Origin: Clostridia bacterium
GTDB lineage: Bacteria > Bacillota > Clostridia > Oscillospirales > CAG-272
Direction: 5' to 3'
DNA length: 64,000 bases
Assembly (NCBI GenBank): GCA_017428635.1
Contig: JAFRQK010000011.1
Coordinates: 1-64,000 of the forward strand
Shown here piece after piece: positions 42,765 to 50,717 of this stretch. The first letter of the stretch is position 1, and each line of letters begins with the position of its first letter. The notes beneath the pieces are model-generated. The model worked only from the letters and a program-made list of their open reading frames with translations, was not told the origin of the DNA and did not search any database. Made by a program: the position numbers and the translations under genes.

Positions 42765-44003
42765 TTGGCAATCGAAAAGAGGCCCGCCGCCGACCGTCTG
42801 CGGCCCAAGTCGTTCGACGAGATGGCGGGACAGGAGAAACTAGTCGGGAAGAACGGTATCCTGCGTAAACTCGCCGAGGGAGGCGTTCTGCCGTCCGTGA
42901 TATTCTACGGACCGCCCGGAACGGGAAAAACGACGGCTGCGGGCATCCTCGCGGAACTGTCCGGCAAGGAGATCTTTTATCTCAACGCCACGACGGCGAC
43001 GCTCGCCGACGTCAAGGAAGTCGCCGCCATGACGGGATCGCTTATAGGTTATAACGGCGTCGTTCTGTACCTCGACGAGATCCAGTATTTCAACAAAAAA
43101 CAGCAGCAGTCGCTTCTCTCTTATATCGAGGACGGGAGCATCACTCTCATCGCCTCGACGACCGAAAATCCCTACTATTACGTTTACGACGCCCTGCTCT
43201 CGCGGTGTTCCGTTTTCGAGTTCCGCTCCGTGTCGGACGCGGATATCGAAAGACGGCTCCGTCAGGTCGCCCCGCTGATCAACGACAAGGCGACGATCGC
43301 GGACGGCGCGCTCCGCGCTATCGCGCGATCCGCCGCGGGCGACGTCAGGCGGGCGGTCAATATGCTCGAGCTTGCGCTCAACGTGACGGAGAGCGGCGAG
43401 ATAACGGAGGACGATCTTTCCGAGATGCTCCCCAACCTCTCGCTCGGCTCGTTCGACCGCGACGGGGACGTTCACTACGATCTTCTCTCCGCGCTTCAGA
43501 AGTCGATCCGCGGGTCCGACCCCGACGCCGCCGTCTTCTATCTCGCGCGTCTGCTCGAGGGCGGAGACATAATTTCGCCTATCAGACGGCTGCAGGTCAT
43601 CGCGAGCGAGGATATCGGTCAGGCGTACCCGATGGCGGCGGTAATAACGCGCGCGTGCTGCGAATCTGCGAAGGAACTCGGTCTGCCCGAGGCGGCGATA
43701 CCGCTCAGCAACGCCGCGGTCATGCTCGCCACGGCTCCGAAGTCGAACACCTCGAACGAAGCGTACAAAGCGGCGTCCGCGGATGTGAAAGCCGGCGCGG
43801 GGCGCGAGATACCGACCCATCTGCGCAGTCCGCTCTTCAAGGGTTACAAGTACCCGCACGCTTTCCCGAACAGATGGGTGAAGCAGCAGTATCTGCCCGA
43901 CGATCTGAAAGACCGCAAGTACTACGAGTACGGAGAGAATAAGACGGAACAGGCGGCGAAGGCGCACATGGAAAAAATAAAAGGCATAAAAAAAGACGAA
44001 TAA
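42765..44003 (+). CDS. rarA: Replication-associated recombination ATPase RarA/MgsA
   Basis: A 412-residue AAA+ protein acting at stalled replication forks. MAIEKRPAADRLRPKSFDEMAGQEKLVG opens the protein; FYGPPGTGKTT is Walker A, LYLDEIQYFNKKQQQSLL Walker B and sensor region, and the C-terminal half has the clamp-loader-like and tetramerisation domain (AVMLATAPKSNTSNEAY, SPLFKGYKYPHAFPN...). TTG at 42765 is preferred, giving the usual N-terminus; GTG at 42756 is nearly on the ribosome site. Often called MgsA in Firmicutes. Confidence 0.93.
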   Translation: MAIEKRPAADRLRPKSFDEMAGQEKLVGKNGILRKLAEGGVLPSVIFYGPPGTGKTTAAGILAELSGKEIFYLNATTATLADVKEVAAMTGSLIGYNGVVLYLDEIQYFNKKQQQSLLSYIEDGSITLIASTTENPYYYVYDALLSRCSVFEFRSVSDADIERRLRQVAPLINDKATIADGALRAIARSAAGDVRRAVNMLELALNVTESGEITEDDLSEMLPNLSLGSFDRDGDVHYDLLSALQKSIRGSDPDAAVFYLARLLEGGDIISPIRRLQVIASEDIGQAYPMAAVITRACCESAKELGLPEAAIPLSNAAVMLATAPKSNTSNEAYKAASADVKAGAGREIPTHLRSPLFKGYKYPHAFPNRWVKQQYLPDDLKDRKYYEYGENKTEQAAKAHMEKIKGIKKDE

Positions 44004-44006
44004 AAA

Positions 44007-44050
44007 CGGTTCCTCCGGTCAGATCCGGAGGAACCGCTCTTTTTTATTTT
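44007..44050. terminator. Bidirectional terminator after rarA
   Basis: A perfect 12-bp stem (44007-44018 with 44025-44036), loop TCAGAT, then CTCTTTTTTATTTT on the plus strand and TTTTTA on the minus strand. It serves rarA and the convergent nucleotidase gene. Confidence 0.9.
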
Positions 44051-44946
44051 TTCTTTCTGACGGGAACTCGCGCGGACGGAACGAGTTTCGAGGCGGGACC
44101 GGTGTGGACCGTCTGATCGTCGAAGAAGATGTGCGCTCCGAACGATCTCAGGACCTCGGCTTTCTCAATTCCGCCGAGGAAGAACGCCTCGTCGATGTTG
44201 ACGCCCCACTCTCTCAGCGTGCGGATGACCCTCTCGTGCGCGGGGGCGTTGCGCGCCGTGACGAGCGCGGTGCGGATCGGCATATCGTCCGGACCGAACC
44301 GGGACTGAACGAGGGAGATCGTTTTCAACAGCTTAGCGAACGGCCCCTCGGGGAGCGGCTTTTTCGCGTTTTCGCGCTCGTGCTCGGTGAACGCGTCGAT
44401 CCCCTCGGATTTGTATATCTGCTCCGATTCGTCGGAGAAGATGACGGCGTCGCCGTCGAACGCGATCCGTATCTGCTCGACGGGCGCGTCGGGGTCGATC
44501 GGCTGCTCGGTCGGCGAACAGATCGTACCTGCGGCAAAGCCGGCGTTTATCGCCTCCTGAACGTCGTCCTCGTCGGCGGAGAGGAACAGATCGGTCTTGA
44601 ACGAGGATAGATACGGCGCGATCGACGCCCCGCTGACGAGAGCGGCGCGGCTGATATCCAGGCCGTATTTCTCTATCGAGTTGAAGATTCGTAAACTCGT
44701 GTCCGCGCTGTTTTTGGACATGACGATGACCTCGGTCAGACGACGGTCGCCGAGGTTGAGATTGTGGAGCGCTTTGACGAGCGGGAACGCGGTCCCGGGT
44801 TTCAGAACGTCGTTTTCGTGCTCGCGCTGATATTTGCGGTACGCGGGAAGCCCTTCCCTCTCGAACACTTCGTTCGCCTCCTCGAGGTCGAAAAGCGCGC
44901 GGGAGGAAATGCCCACCACGAGTCTGTCGTTGAGATCGAAAGGCAT
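44044..44946 (-). CDS. Cytosolic 5'-nucleotidase family protein
   Basis: A 300-residue protein of the 5'-nucleotidase (PF06189) group: LVVGISSRALFDLEEANEVFE at the start, FPLVKALHNLN, EVIVMSKNSADTSLRIFNSIEKYGLDISRAALVSG, then RIAFDGDAVIFSDESE and EAFFLGGIEKAEVLRSFGAHIFFDDQ, which carry the HAD-like aspartates. It probably dephosphorylates nucleoside monophosphates. The ATG at 44946 follows AAGGAG by 8 nt. Single gene, divergent from the first CobW gene. Confidence 0.88.
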   Translation of the reverse strand: MPFDLNDRLVVGISSRALFDLEEANEVFEREGLPAYRKYQREHENDVLKPGTAFPLVKALHNLNLGDRRLTEVIVMSKNSADTSLRIFNSIEKYGLDISRAALVSGASIAPYLSSFKTDLFLSADEDDVQEAINAGFAAGTICSPTEQPIDPDAPVEQIRIAFDGDAVIFSDESEQIYKSEGIDAFTEHERENAKKPLPEGPFAKLLKTISLVQSRFGPDDMPIRTALVTARNAPAHERVIRTLREWGVNIDEAFFLGGIEKAEVLRSFGAHIFFDDQTVHTGPASKLVPSARVPVRKKK

Positions 44947-44977
44947 CGCGGAAACTCCTTTTTTATTACGTACAAAT

Positions 44978-45005
44978 ATGATACCATATTTTCGGGCGTT
45001 GTCAA
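44978..45005 (-). promoter_or_regulatory. Promoter for the 5'-nucleotidase gene
   Basis: Minus-strand TTGACA (45000-45005) and TATCAT (44978-44983) with a 16-bp spacer. Confidence 0.65.
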
Positions 45006-45018
45006 TCCCCGCGCGCGG

Positions 45019-45047
45019 TTGAATTATTATTTGAAAAGTGATATAAT
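45019..45047 (+). promoter_or_regulatory. Promoter for the cobW-like operon
   Basis: TTGAAT (45019-45024) and TATAAT (45042-45047), spacer 17 bp, only 13 bp from the divergent -35 box. No Zur-like palindrome was seen in this gap. Confidence 0.7.
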
Positions 45048-45115
45048 AAAGTTTTGGGGAAGGTGTGTTTTCCCCGAGATAAAGGGCCGCTCGACGCGGC
45101 GGAGAGGAGTAAAAA

Positions 45116-46345
45116 GTGACAAAAGTCGATATTTTTTCGGGATTTCTCGGCGCCGGTAAGACGACGCTGATAAAGAAGTTGATAAAAGAGGCGTACCGCG
45201 GCGAGATGATCGTCGTCATTGAAAACGAATTCGGCAAGATCGGGATCGACAGCGGCTTCCTTCAGGAGGCGGGCATTCAGATCACCGAGATGAATTCGGG
45301 ATGCATCTGCTGCTCTCTCGTCGGCGATTTCGGCGTGGCGCTCGGCAAAGTCAAGGAACAGTACGATCCCGACAGGATCGTTATCGAGCCGTCCGGCGTC
45401 GGCAAACTCTCCGACGTCATCCGAGCAGTCCGCGACGCGGGGGTCGAAGGGCTCGAACTGAACGCGTTCACGACCGTCATCGACGCGTCGAAGTGCGCGA
45501 TGTACATGAAGAATTTCGCGGAGTTCTACCGCAATCAGATAGAGTTCGCGTCGTCCGTCATCTTCTCACGCACCGACGGGATAAGAGAGGACAAGCTCGC
45601 AGACGCCGAGCGGATCGTCCGCGAGATCAACGGGTCGGCGTCGCTCATTACGACGCCGTGGGACAAGCTCGACGGGCGCGATATCCTCGACGTTATGGAG
45701 AAGAGGAACACGCTGGAGGCGGAACTGCTCCACCTGCTCGAAGAGGAGAAGAAAAAGGATCATCACCACCGTCACCATCATCACGAGGACGGCGAGGAGT
45801 GCGACGATCCCGAATGCGAGTGCCATCATCACCACGACGATGACGACGACGACGGGGATGATCACGGGCATCACCATCATCACCATGAAGATGAACACGA
45901 ACGCCATCATCACGACGACGATGATGACGATGAGGACGAACACGAACATCATCACCATCATCACCACGACGACGGCGAGGAGTGCGACGATCCCGAGTGC
46001 GATTGCCATCATCACCACGACGATGACGACGGGGACGAACACGAACATCATCACCATCATCACGACCACGACGCCGACGAAGTCTTCACGAGCTGGGGAA
46101 TCGAGACCGCGGGCAAGTTCTCGGAGGGCAAAATCGAGGATATCCTCGACGAGCTTCTCACCGGCCGCTACGGCATGATCCTGCGCGCCAAGGGAATCGT
46201 CGACTCGGGCGAGGACGAGTGGGTACACTTCGACTACGTACCGGGCGAAAAGAACGTCAGACGGGGACCGGCAGGAGTCACCGGGAAACTGTGCGTGATC
46301 GGAACGGGGCTTGATAAGAAGGGGCTCGCGGAACTGTTCGCTTGA
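45116..46345 (+). CDS. CobW/COG0523 GTPase with duplicated His/Cys-rich metal-binding insert
   Basis: A 409-residue G3E GTPase. Walker A is GFLGAGKTT (9-17); the metal site CICC is at 63-66; EPSGVG follows at 91-96. The usual NKxD is replaced by SRTD (151-154). Between the GTPase domain and the CobW C-terminal domain (about 321-409) lies a 105-residue insert (216-319) made mostly of His, Asp and Glu, with CDDPECEC (229-236) and CDDPECDC (290-297) in two copies about 61 residues apart. Such proteins insert or store zinc, cobalt or nickel. GTG start with GAGGAG 6 nt upstream; followed by a second GTPase after 10 nt. Confidence 0.9.
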   Translation: MTKVDIFSGFLGAGKTTLIKKLIKEAYRGEMIVVIENEFGKIGIDSGFLQEAGIQITEMNSGCICCSLVGDFGVALGKVKEQYDPDRIVIEPSGVGKLSDVIRAVRDAGVEGLELNAFTTVIDASKCAMYMKNFAEFYRNQIEFASSVIFSRTDGIREDKLADAERIVREINGSASLITTPWDKLDGRDILDVMEKRNTLEAELLHLLEEEKKKDHHHRHHHHEDGEECDDPECECHHHHDDDDDDGDDHGHHHHHHEDEHERHHHDDDDDDEDEHEHHHHHHHDDGEECDDPECDCHHHHDDDDGDEHEHHHHHHDHDADEVFTSWGIETAGKFSEGKIEDILDELLTGRYGMILRAKGIVDSGEDEWVHFDYVPGEKNVRRGPAGVTGKLCVIGTGLDKKGLAELFA

Positions 46346-46355
46346 GGGGGATAAA

Positions 46356-47300
46356 ATGGATATACCCGTATATCTTTTCACAGGGTTTCTCGAATCGGGC
46401 AAAACGACTTTCATCCAGCAAACGCTGGAGAGACCCGATTTTTACGAGAACGGCAACGAGAGACCGCTCGTGATCCTCTGCGAGGAGGGCGAGGAGGGGC
46501 TCGATCCGCTCTCGTTCGCGGCGGGCGGAGCCGCCGCCGAGACGCTCGACGGCGAAAGGCAGCTGAACCCCGACAAACTCGAGGCGCTGCGCCGCAAGCA
46601 CGACGCGACGTGCGTGATCGTCGAGTACAACGGAATGTGGACGCTCGACAAAATGTACGCGGCGCTCCCGGACGGCTGGTTCATCTTTCAGGAGGTCAAC
46701 GTCGCGGATTCGACGATGATAGAAGTATTCAACGCGAATATGAGGAACCTCGTCGTCGACAAGTTCTCGGGATGCGATCTGGTCATCTTCAACCGCTGCG
46801 ACGGAGACACGGATTTCGATGCGCTTCACAAGCTCGTCAGGGGCGTCAGCAGGCGTCCGGATATCGTTTACGAACACGTGGACGGTTCTGCGGCGTACGA
46901 CGACATCGAGGACCCCCTGCCGTTCGATATGGACGCGCCGATCGTCGAGGTCGGCGACAAGGATTACGCGCTCTTCTACCGCGACCTCGCGGAGAATCCG
47001 CCGGACTGGGACGGAAAGACGGTCCGTTTTCTCGGTCAGACGAACGGCATCAAAAATCTGCCCGCGGGCGGGTTCGTCATCGGGCGGCCCGTCATGACGT
47101 GCTGCGTCGAGGACATCACGTTCAGCGGACTGTTCTCGGAGACGGGCGCAGACCGCGTGAAGAACGGCGTTTGGTACCGCGTGACCGGAAAACTCACCGT
47201 AAAGAACTGCGCGGTGTACGGCAGAGTCGGTCCCGTGATGCGCCTTATCTCCGCCGAGGAGGCGGACGCGCCGGAACAGCCGGTTTCAACGTTTTATTGA
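46356..47300 (+). CDS. CobW-like GTPase with TIGR03943/DUF1980-like C-terminus
   Basis: A 314-residue protein. The N-terminal P-loop GFLESGKTT and a G3E-like core (VEYNGMW, LVIFNRCD as the guanine motif) lie in the first 170 residues; the CXCC metal motif of CobW is missing. The C-terminal part, KTVRFLGQTNGIKNLPAGGFVIGRP with MTCCVEDITFSGLFSE, resembles the C-terminal domain of TIGR03943 (YcgQ-type) proteins, which usually work with a YcgR-type permease. No permease is here. A role in metal trafficking with the upstream CobW protein is inferred. Confidence 0.75.
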   Translation: MDIPVYLFTGFLESGKTTFIQQTLERPDFYENGNERPLVILCEEGEEGLDPLSFAAGGAAAETLDGERQLNPDKLEALRRKHDATCVIVEYNGMWTLDKMYAALPDGWFIFQEVNVADSTMIEVFNANMRNLVVDKFSGCDLVIFNRCDGDTDFDALHKLVRGVSRRPDIVYEHVDGSAAYDDIEDPLPFDMDAPIVEVGDKDYALFYRDLAENPPDWDGKTVRFLGQTNGIKNLPAGGFVIGRPVMTCCVEDITFSGLFSETGADRVKNGVWYRVTGKLTVKNCAVYGRVGPVMRLISAEEADAPEQPVSTFY

Positions 47301-47302
47301 AC

Positions 47303-47334
47303 TGAAAAAGGACGTCTCGCGACGTCCTTTTTCA
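47303..47334 (+). terminator. Terminator of the GTPase operon
   Basis: A 14-bp stem (47303-47316 with 47321-47334), loop TCGC, A-rich then T-rich arms. It closes the CobW pair ahead of the Xre module. Confidence 0.85.
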
Positions 47335-47371
47335 ATGAAAATACGAAATTATATTTTTTTGCAAAAACCTC

Positions 47372-47401
47372 TTGACAAGTATACTTGTCATCGCGTATAA
47401 T
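47372..47401 (+). promoter_or_regulatory. Promoter of the Xre module
   Basis: TTGACA (47372-47377) and TATAAT (47396-47401) with an 18-bp spacer. The -35 box lies inside an 18-bp perfect palindrome. Confidence 0.85.
47373..47390 (+). promoter_or_regulatory. Operator 1, perfect palindrome
   Basis: TGACAAGTATACTTGTCA is an 18-bp perfect palindrome covering the -35 box. It shares CAAGTA-ACTTG with a second palindrome downstream of the -10 box, as expected for binding by the Xre protein encoded in the operon. Binding is inferred. Confidence 0.7.
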
Positions 47402-47408
47402 ATGATTA

Positions 47409-47422
47409 CCAAGTAAACTTGG
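47409..47422 (+). promoter_or_regulatory. Operator 2, palindrome downstream of the -10
   Basis: CCAAGTAAACTTGG repeats the core of operator 1 near the transcription start and just before the AGGAGG ribosome site. A repressor bound at both sites would block the promoter. Confidence 0.6.
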
Positions 47423-47437
47423 CAGGAGGTATAATTC

Positions 47438-47764
47438 ATGAATCGCGAAGAAATTTTGAACAAGGCGAAACTCGAAAACAAAGGAAAGGACCCGGCGGAC
47501 AGAGAAGCGCAAAAGGACGGAGGTTTGCTCGCGTATATCGTAGGCGTCTGTCTGCTCATCATCGTCGACACGGTGAACGGATTCGTTTTTCACAACGTGA
47601 ACAGGGGCCCGGATTTCGCCCTTTTCACGATGGCGTTCGTCGTTTTTCTCGTGAAGTATATCAAACTCAGAAAAAAACACGAACTCATCACGGCGATCGT
47701 GTGGGCAGCGCTCGCCGTTACGATGCTCGTCGTCTGGATCCTTCAGATGGCAAGGGTGATTTGA
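47438..47764 (+). CDS. Small membrane protein, partner of Xre regulator (DUF6442-like)
   Basis: A 108-residue protein with a charged N-terminus (MNREEILNKAKLENKGKDPADREAQKDGG) and three hydrophobic helices at about 30-48, 56-72 and 82-104. The pattern 'NREEIL...E...DE.. G' is typical of DUF6442 membrane proteins found beside small Xre regulators; the family call is from memory and moderate. AGGAGG lies 8 nt upstream. It ends one base before the regulator gene. Confidence 0.7.
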   Translation: MNREEILNKAKLENKGKDPADREAQKDGGLLAYIVGVCLLIIVDTVNGFVFHNVNRGPDFALFTMAFVVFLVKYIKLRKKHELITAIVWAALAVTMLVVWILQMARVI

Positions 47765-47765
47765 T

Positions 47766-47972
47766 ATGGACGGCGCGCTGATACTTCACAACAACCTGCC
47801 CTCTCTGCGAAAAGAGCGCGGGATGTCGCAATCGGATCTTGCCCGCGCCGTCGGGGTCTCGAGAAACACGATAAGTTCAGTCGAGACGGGTCAGTACACA
47901 CCGACGGCAAAGCTGGCGCTTCTGCTCTGCATCGCTCTGGACCGAAAGTTTGAAGAAGTGTTCTTTTTTTAA
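47766..47972 (+). CDS. Xre-family transcriptional regulator, minimal HTH
   Basis: A 68-residue protein that is just a Cro/C1-type helix-turn-helix: LRKERGMSQSDLARAVGVSRNTISSVETGQYTPTAKLALLLCIALDRKFEEVF. Proteins of this size, as in many Bacillota two-gene modules, repress their own operon. Two palindromes in the promoter (47373-47390 and 47409-47422) are likely targets. It starts one base after the membrane gene stop and is followed by a terminator. Confidence 0.88.
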   Translation: MDGALILHNNLPSLRKERGMSQSDLARAVGVSRNTISSVETGQYTPTAKLALLLCIALDRKFEEVFFF

Positions 47973-47976
47973 AAGA

Positions 47977-48013
47977 AAAGGACGTCTCACCGCGAGACGT
48001 CCTTTCTTATTTT
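47977..48013 (+). terminator. Terminator of the Xre module
   Basis: A 12-bp stem (47977-47988 with 47994-48005), loop ACCGC, followed by CTTATTTTTG. Its stem shares GGACGTC with the terminator at 47303-47334. Confidence 0.8.
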
Positions 48014-48017
48014 TGAG

Positions 48018-50657
48018 TTAACTGATTTTGCTGCGGTAAAGGAAAGTGACAACTTGACCCCTTGTGCAAGTATTGTTCGGAGAGAAGGTCTTTGCGGTCG
48101 TTCCGTTGGTGATACCCTTCCCGACAGCCCAGAGGACAGCGTCTTTGAAGTAGTCGCCGTCCTTTACGTCTTGGAAGGGATTATCCGAAGACGTCGGCGC
48201 GGGGGTGCCCTCGGATCTGTACAGGAACGTCACGATCTGCCCTCTCGTGCAGGTGGCGTTCGGGGAGAACTTCGTCGCGCCCGTACCCTTGGTGATGCCC
48301 TTCTCGACCGCCCAGAGGATCGCCTTGTAATAATATGCGCCGCTTCCGACGTCGTCGAAAGGATTCTTCGTGCTCGAGGGCTCGGGGGAGCCCGCCGCGC
48401 GCCACAGGAAAGTCACGACCTGACCGCGCGTACACCCTTTCAAGGGCGAGAAAGTCGTCTCGCTCGTTCCGGAGGTGACGCCGTTTTTGACCGCCCAGGT
48501 CACCGCAGGTTCGTAGAAAGCGTCCGCGGGGACGTCGGTGAATATCTCGAACGCGCGCTTGGCGATCGCCGCTTCGTACGCTTCCTTTACGTCCTCCGCC
48601 TTCATCGCGCCCTCGTACACTCTGACGAGATTAACGTTGCCGGAGAAGGTATAACGAACGCTGCCCGTCTTCGGCGCAAAGTCGCCGATGAAGAAAGCGG
48701 ACGCCTCGTCGAACGCGGGCTGATCGAGACCTCCGGTCGCCGATCCGCTGTCGGCGAGTTCGCCGTTCAGATAGAGTTTGACTTCGGCCCCGTCATAGGT
48801 CGCGACGGCATGATACCACTTCCCGCTCTCGATCGGAGCGGAAGCGATGAGACGCTCTTTCATCTGTCCGTTGTTGATCGAACGGAAATTGCCCCACAGA
48901 TGGAGTTTGCCGTCTTCGATTCGCAGACCGGAGCTCGCCGAGTCGTTGCTTCCCATAACGAACTGCGGTTCGCCAACGCTCGTCGCTTTGAAATATGCCT
49001 CGTAGGTGAATCCGAAACGGATCTTCTCATAATCTTCCTGACCGAACGAATATCCGATCGGTCCGAGCCCCTGAAACTGGGCGGTTTTTTTACCTATGTC
49101 TGCTGAGTCGATTATGCGCAAACGCGTGGGCTTTTCGGTTATCTCACGGCCGAGCGTATCGTCGACCGTTCCTTTTGAAACGTCGACTTCGAGGATAGGT
49201 TCGGCGGGATACTTCGTCTCGGTATGACCGACGTTGACCGGTCCCGCCGTCAGCGCGGACGAGTTCTTTCCGTAACCCGTCATGGCAACGACTTCAACCA
49301 TGTAATCAGTGTCGGGTATAAGACCCGGAACGGGAACGTTCCATTCAGAACGCTGTTCGATAACTTGTGAATCGTTCAGTACGTAGAATTCATTCGTATT
49401 GTTTGGGTTATCCTTTTCGATCAGGCGGATCATATAGCGCCATATATAGTCGTAACCCTTACCTGTTGCAGGTGTCGCCGATGGGAAGTGAACGATGATC
49501 GTATCGTGATTGTCCTCATAAGTAACGGTAAGTTCCGCATCGTCCGAAAAAGAAGGAGCAGCAACATGTTCAGCATACGTTCCCGCCTTGGATTTTGTAC
49601 GATAGATCAGATTATTTGGGTCCACGATCACCGGCTCGTCACCGAAAACGTATTCGCCCTTCGAGATATCGATCCTGCGGAGGATCGCGGTCCCGTTCGC
49701 CAGCACGTCGACGAGGACGAGAGCGCAGGAGTTCTCGCAGTTGTCGGTGAGCGGGTCGCCCGTGCGTCCGGTCTCGGGGTTTATCGGACTGTCCGATCCG
49801 CCCCAAAAGTGGCCCATAACACCCGCGCGAATATGGGTAAAACCGCGGTCCTGATCTATGAATTCGGACATATTATAGTAGAAGGTGTGAGAGTGGCCGG
49901 TAAAGATAATGAAATTCGGATGTTCCGCGAAGAGTTTGAGCTCCGTTTCAGACCAATTGGAACTCTTATCCGTTTTCGTACCTGTGGGAATGCGGTGATG
50001 CGCCATACCGATTATGATCCCGGTATATCCGCGTTCGTCGATCTCTTTGAAGGAGTCGACGATAAAATTCTCGATCTCCGTCGCTTTATAGTTGCCTGAG
50101 TCGCGCTCGTCGGAAGGACTGATCTTTATGACCGGCACGTCGTTGATCCAGTAAAGGCCGCAGGCGTCCTGGCCGGTGCATCTCTCGAACCGCTCGACGT
50201 GGCTCTCGGACGTGTCGAGATACTCGTGGTTGCCCATTGAGAGCAGGACCGTTCCGACGGCTTCGCCGTGGTCGGTGAAAGTGAACTTGGAGCCCGCGCG
50301 GGGAGTGGTGACGGCGGCGTTTTTGTTTACGAGGTCCATGACCTCCGCGTACGCTTCGGGCAGAGAGTTGTCCGTCACGTCGCCGCAGACGCCGAGCATA
50401 TCGACCCCGCCGACAGAGGCGAGCGCACGGAACGTATAATCGAGTTTAGCGTAGGGGTAATACTGCCCCGCGCCCATATGGAGGTCCGCGCCGATCGCGA
50501 AACGCGCGACGACGTCGTCGCCCTTTTCAAGCGGCTCCCAGACGGTATTGTCGGGGACCCAGTTTTCGCCCTCGCGATGACCCGCCCACGCGGCAGTCGC
50601 GAAACACGACGCGAGAAACAAAACGGATAGGATGAGAGATAAAAGTTTTTTCATCAT
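48018..50657 (-). CDS. Surface metallophosphoesterase with LamG-like and three SLH domains
   Basis: An 879-residue exported protein. A Sec signal peptide (about 1-24, LLSLILSVLFLASCFATAAWA) is followed by a calcineurin-type phosphoesterase domain (about 45-330: GADLHMGAG, GDVTDNSLPEA, SMGNHEYLD, GHSHTFYY), a fibronectin type III-like segment (about 370-470), a LamG/concanavalin-like fold (about 530-690) and three C-terminal SLH repeats (each with FSP..CTRGQ.VTFL) that bind cell-wall polymers. The Cys in the signal region (LASCF) is probably not a lipobox. The substrate is unknown. It has its own promoter after spoIIR. Confidence 0.9.
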   Translation of the reverse strand: MMKKLLSLILSVLFLASCFATAAWAGHREGENWVPDNTVWEPLEKGDDVVARFAIGADLHMGAGQYYPYAKLDYTFRALASVGGVDMLGVCGDVTDNSLPEAYAEVMDLVNKNAAVTTPRAGSKFTFTDHGEAVGTVLLSMGNHEYLDTSESHVERFERCTGQDACGLYWINDVPVIKISPSDERDSGNYKATEIENFIVDSFKEIDERGYTGIIIGMAHHRIPTGTKTDKSSNWSETELKLFAEHPNFIIFTGHSHTFYYNMSEFIDQDRGFTHIRAGVMGHFWGGSDSPINPETGRTGDPLTDNCENSCALVLVDVLANGTAILRRIDISKGEYVFGDEPVIVDPNNLIYRTKSKAGTYAEHVAAPSFSDDAELTVTYEDNHDTIIVHFPSATPATGKGYDYIWRYMIRLIEKDNPNNTNEFYVLNDSQVIEQRSEWNVPVPGLIPDTDYMVEVVAMTGYGKNSSALTAGPVNVGHTETKYPAEPILEVDVSKGTVDDTLGREITEKPTRLRIIDSADIGKKTAQFQGLGPIGYSFGQEDYEKIRFGFTYEAYFKATSVGEPQFVMGSNDSASSGLRIEDGKLHLWGNFRSINNGQMKERLIASAPIESGKWYHAVATYDGAEVKLYLNGELADSGSATGGLDQPAFDEASAFFIGDFAPKTGSVRYTFSGNVNLVRVYEGAMKAEDVKEAYEAAIAKRAFEIFTDVPADAFYEPAVTWAVKNGVTSGTSETTFSPLKGCTRGQVVTFLWRAAGSPEPSSTKNPFDDVGSGAYYYKAILWAVEKGITKGTGATKFSPNATCTRGQIVTFLYRSEGTPAPTSSDNPFQDVKDGDYFKDAVLWAVGKGITNGTTAKTFSPNNTCTRGQVVTFLYRSKIS

Positions 50658-50688
50658 TGAGCACGTCCTGTCTTTATTTTGTATCTTT

Positions 50689-50717
50689 ATTTTAAGACAA
50701 GGACGGCTCAAAGTCAA
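50689..50717 (-). promoter_or_regulatory. Promoter for the surface phosphoesterase
   Basis: Minus-strand TTGACT (50712-50717) and TAAAAT (50689-50694), spacer 17 bp. The -35 box overlaps the spoIIR stop codon. Confidence 0.7.

Noticed and set aside
45761-46072. His/Asp-rich stretch as non-coding low-complexity DNA
   Set aside because: The frame is continuous with conserved CobW domains on both sides, so it is a coding insert.
47438-47972. Toxin-antitoxin pair
   Set aside because: The Xre protein is a bare helix-turn-helix and the partner is a three-helix membrane protein of a type often found with such regulators; no toxin motif is visible.
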